The notes below the pieces were generated by a model that worked only from the letters and a program-made list of their open reading frames with translations, was not told the origin of the DNA and searched no databases. Made by a program: the position numbers and the translations under genes. Source: JAWXCH01 sp034440595 (GTDB lineage: Bacteria > Planctomycetota > Planctomycetia > Pirellulales > JALHPA01). Taken from it: 6,716 nt of DNA. The stretch is from positions 1 to 6,716 of the forward strand of contig JAWXCH010000520.1 in assembly GCA_034440595.1 (NCBI GenBank), written 5' to 3'. Positions 5,535 through 6,716 of this stretch are shown one piece after another (the first letter of the stretch is position 1; each line of letters starts with the position of its first letter).

Positions 5535-5597
5535 CGATAGGGCTGAGGACCGCTTTATGGCGGTGCGATCTCGTCGCCGAACTTCCGCACTTGGCCG
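5528..5597 (+). repeat. Leader repeat copy 4 (attC-side half only)
   Basis: From the R' box GTTAATGCG to TTGGCCG this copy matches copy 2 at nearly every base, including the small ACCGC/GCGGT hairpin. Homology then stops: the CGACCC half with the promoter and inverted ends is absent. It marks the right edge of the array and complements the missing part of copy 1. Just at its end GCACTTGGCCG (5587-5597) pairs with CGGCCAGTGC (5602-5611), a hairpin not present in the other copies. Confidence 0.8.
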
Positions 5598-5713
5598 AGA
5601 GCGGCCAGTGCGCGACGGTCCCTCTTGCCTTTCCTCAATCCAGACTCTCGACCTAAGCCAACACTGACCGTCAAATCGAGTCTGAGCTATTACACCTGTA
5701 GCCCCACGGCGTG

Positions 5714-5791
5714 GCAGCCATGGTCCCTCTGATGTCTTCGGCGAAACCTGTCGAGGTACATCTTCCCAAGGCTTCAGAGGACACAGGCTGC
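5714..5791 (+). ncRNA. Candidate structured RNA or nested hairpin
   Basis: Helices nest in order: GCAGCC (5714-5719) with GGCTGC (5786-5791), CCTCTGA (5726-5732) with TCAGAGG (5774-5780), TGT (5733-5735) with ACA (5758-5760), and ACCT-GTCG-AGGT (5746-5757). This order is compatible with one folded RNA on either strand or a folded DNA site. No promoter or known RNA family is recognised, so it is only a candidate. Confidence 0.25.
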
Positions 5792-5882
5792 ACATTCCTC
5801 CAGGCTTGATCCATCCTCCGTAGCAGACTACTGCGGAGGACGGGCAGCCGCTGCTTCCTGCGTAGGCGGGTGAGAACTCGCA

Positions 5883-5913
5883 GGAGATCCTTGCTCCTAT
5901 CGCAAGGATCTCC
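5883..5913. promoter_or_regulatory. Perfect palindrome over the mtaB promoter
   Basis: GGAGATCCTTGC (5883-5894) and GCAAGGATCTCC (5902-5913) are a perfect 12-bp inverted repeat with a 7-nt centre. It covers the -35 box and the spacer and ends one base before the -10 box, the position expected for a repressor operator. It could instead act as a hairpin terminator for transcripts arriving from the array, though no T-run follows. Confidence 0.5.
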
Positions 5914-5920
5914 CTATAAT
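5891..5920 (+). promoter_or_regulatory. Putative mtaB promoter
   Basis: TTGCTC (5891-5896) and a perfect TATAAT (5915-5920) are separated by 18 bp. The -10 box ends only 11 nt before the ATG at 5932, so the transcript would start within a few bases of the start codon and be leaderless or nearly so. This fits the absence of a clear ribosome binding site in front of the gene. Confidence 0.65.
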
Positions 5921-5931
5921 GGCCACCTATC

Positions 5932-6716
5932 ATGAAACGTGCCTCTCTCCATACACTCGGCTGCCGGCTGAACCAGGCAGAAACAGCGGTGCTCGCATCT
6001 CGCCTGCAACGAGATGGCTACCATGTCGTCGAGTTCGGTGAACCCACTGACTTGCTCGTCGTGAATACCTGCTCCGTGACAGACGAGGCAGAACGGACCT
6101 GTCGTTACGTCATCCGCAAGACGTTGAAACATTCCCCCGATGCCTTTGTGGCGGTGACCGGCTGCTACGCCCAGACCGGCGCTCACGAGCTGCGCACCAT
6201 TCCTGGAATCGATCTGATCGTCGGCAATCAGTTCAAATGGGATTTGCCGTCGTTTCTTCCAGCCCCCAATGCTCTAAAAAAGCAACCGGATCCGGAAGTG
6301 CTCCATACCCGCACCATCGACCGGGAGGACTTTGCCCTGCCGGAGTATGGCGAACCGGACTCAACAAGAGCGCTGCTCAAGATCCAGGACGGCTGCAATG
6401 TGATGTGCAGCTTCTGTCTCATCCCCTTCGCGCGCGGGCATGAGCGGAGTCGCCTCCTGGATGATGTGATCCGAGAGGCTGAGATACTTGCTGAAGGGGG
6501 CTACCGAGAGATCGTGCTGACCGGCGTCAACGTCGGACAATATCACCAGGGCGAATTCGATTTGTTCGGGTTGATCGAACAGTTAGAGAAAATCGAAGGG
6601 CTCGAACGCATCAGAATTTCCTCGATTGAGCCGACGACGATCACGGACGCCCTCTTAGACCGAATGGCTTCCAGATCGAAGCTCTGCCCCTATCTCCATA
6701 TTCCCCTACAGAGCGG
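5932..6716 (+). CDS. mtaB: MtaB-type tRNA methylthiotransferase, 3' end outside window
   Basis: The frame opens at ATG 5932 and stays open to the window edge, giving 261 codons of a protein usually about 430-450 residues long. The N-terminal methylthiotransferase domain shows its three cluster cysteines: LGCRLN (Cys11), NTCSVT (Cys47) and TGCYAQ (Cys78). The radical SAM core follows with CNVMCSFC (Cys155, Cys159, Cys162), binding the second 4Fe-4S cluster and S-adenosylmethionine, then LTGVNVGQY and RISSIEP. The family adds a methylthio group to modified adenosine 37 of tRNA; MtaB acts on t6A to give ms2t6A, in the cytoplasm. The LGCRLNQAE wording and overall pattern point to MtaB rather than MiaB or RimO, although the C-terminal TRAM region is not visible. 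The gene appears to be the chromosomal neighbour beside which the array lies; its own promoter separates it from the array. Confidence 0.9.
   Translation, partial: MKRASLHTLGCRLNQAETAVLASRLQRDGYHVVEFGEPTDLLVVNTCSVTDEAERTCRYVIRKTLKHSPDAFVAVTGCYAQTGAHELRTIPGIDLIVGNQFKWDLPSFLPAPNALKKQPDPEVLHTRTIDREDFALPEYGEPDSTRALLKIQDGCNVMCSFCLIPFARGHERSRLLDDVIREAEILAEGGYREIVLTGVNVGQYHQGEFDLFGLIEQLEKIEGLERIRISSIEPTTITDALLDRMASRSKLCPYLHIPLQS

Larger units (their letters stand above)
5598..5931. other. Non-coding region with several inverted repeats
   Basis: I see no convincing gene between the array edge and mtaB. The minus-strand frame 5529-5933 is rich in Arg, Ser, Gly and Pro, has no recognisable motif and runs through the array repeat, so I treat it as spurious. 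The region holds imperfect inverted repeats: CAGACTCTCGA/TCGAGTCTG (5641-5651 and 5676-5684), a nested set at 5714-5791, TCCTCCGTAG/CTGCGGAGGA (5814-5823 and 5831-5840) and the palindrome at 5883-5913. Some may be terminators for the array transcripts, but none has a clear T-tail. Confidence 0.6.

Noticed and set aside
5529..5933. A 134-codon minus-strand ORF between the deaminase and mtaB.
   Set aside because: Composition is Arg/Ser/Gly/Pro-rich without a motif, it crosses the leader repeat copy 4 and several inverted repeats, and its start overlaps the mtaB start.

Overview
The window looks like a bacterial chromosome carrying an accessory cassette array inserted next to a housekeeping gene. 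The only clear core gene is the 5' part of a MtaB-type tRNA methylthiotransferase at the right edge (5932 to the window end). Its sequence style and the moderately high GC remind me of Nitrospirota (Nitrospira), but that is a low-to-moderate inference and cannot be settled here.

Layout. Bases 1-337 hold no convincing gene, only a hairpin before the next start. At 338-535 is a short gene whose N-terminus looks like a small protein family common on mobile elements, but whose C-terminus is lost. From about 583 to about 5597 lies a one-directional array of three units: a defence-type reverse transcriptase plus a DUF1353-like lipoprotein (817-2997); a small ORF overlapping a ClpP/SppA-like SDH_sah serine protease (3388-4534); and a dCMP deaminase (4913-5452). 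Bases 5598-5931 are non-coding, with several inverted repeats and the mtaB promoter.

The array has two kinds of recurrent DNA. First, each unit ends in an integron attC-like site: an R'' box of the RYYYAAC type at or just after the stop codon, a foldable arm, and an R' box GTTAATG. A fourth, degraded site separates the two genes of unit 1. No integrase gene or attI is visible, so within this window it resembles a cluster of attC sites lacking an integrase. Second, and less usual, each unit starts with a near-identical leader. It contains a 142-143 bp segment bounded by 19-bp inverted repeats, and inside it a good sigma70-type promoter (TTGAAA, 17 bp, TATTCT or TACTCT) pointing into the gene. 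Between units the attC is joined to this leader by a further conserved stretch of about 70 bp. The first leader copy lacks the attC-side half and the last copy lacks the promoter-side half, so the array reads as three complete units of promoter leader + gene(s) + attC + tail.

Function. A DRT/UG-like reverse transcriptase, a serine protease with a small translationally coupled partner and a deoxycytidylate deaminase in one promoter-equipped array suggest a mobile set of anti-phage or stress modules. That role is inferred from family knowledge and context; the sequence shows the families and the repeats, not the activity.
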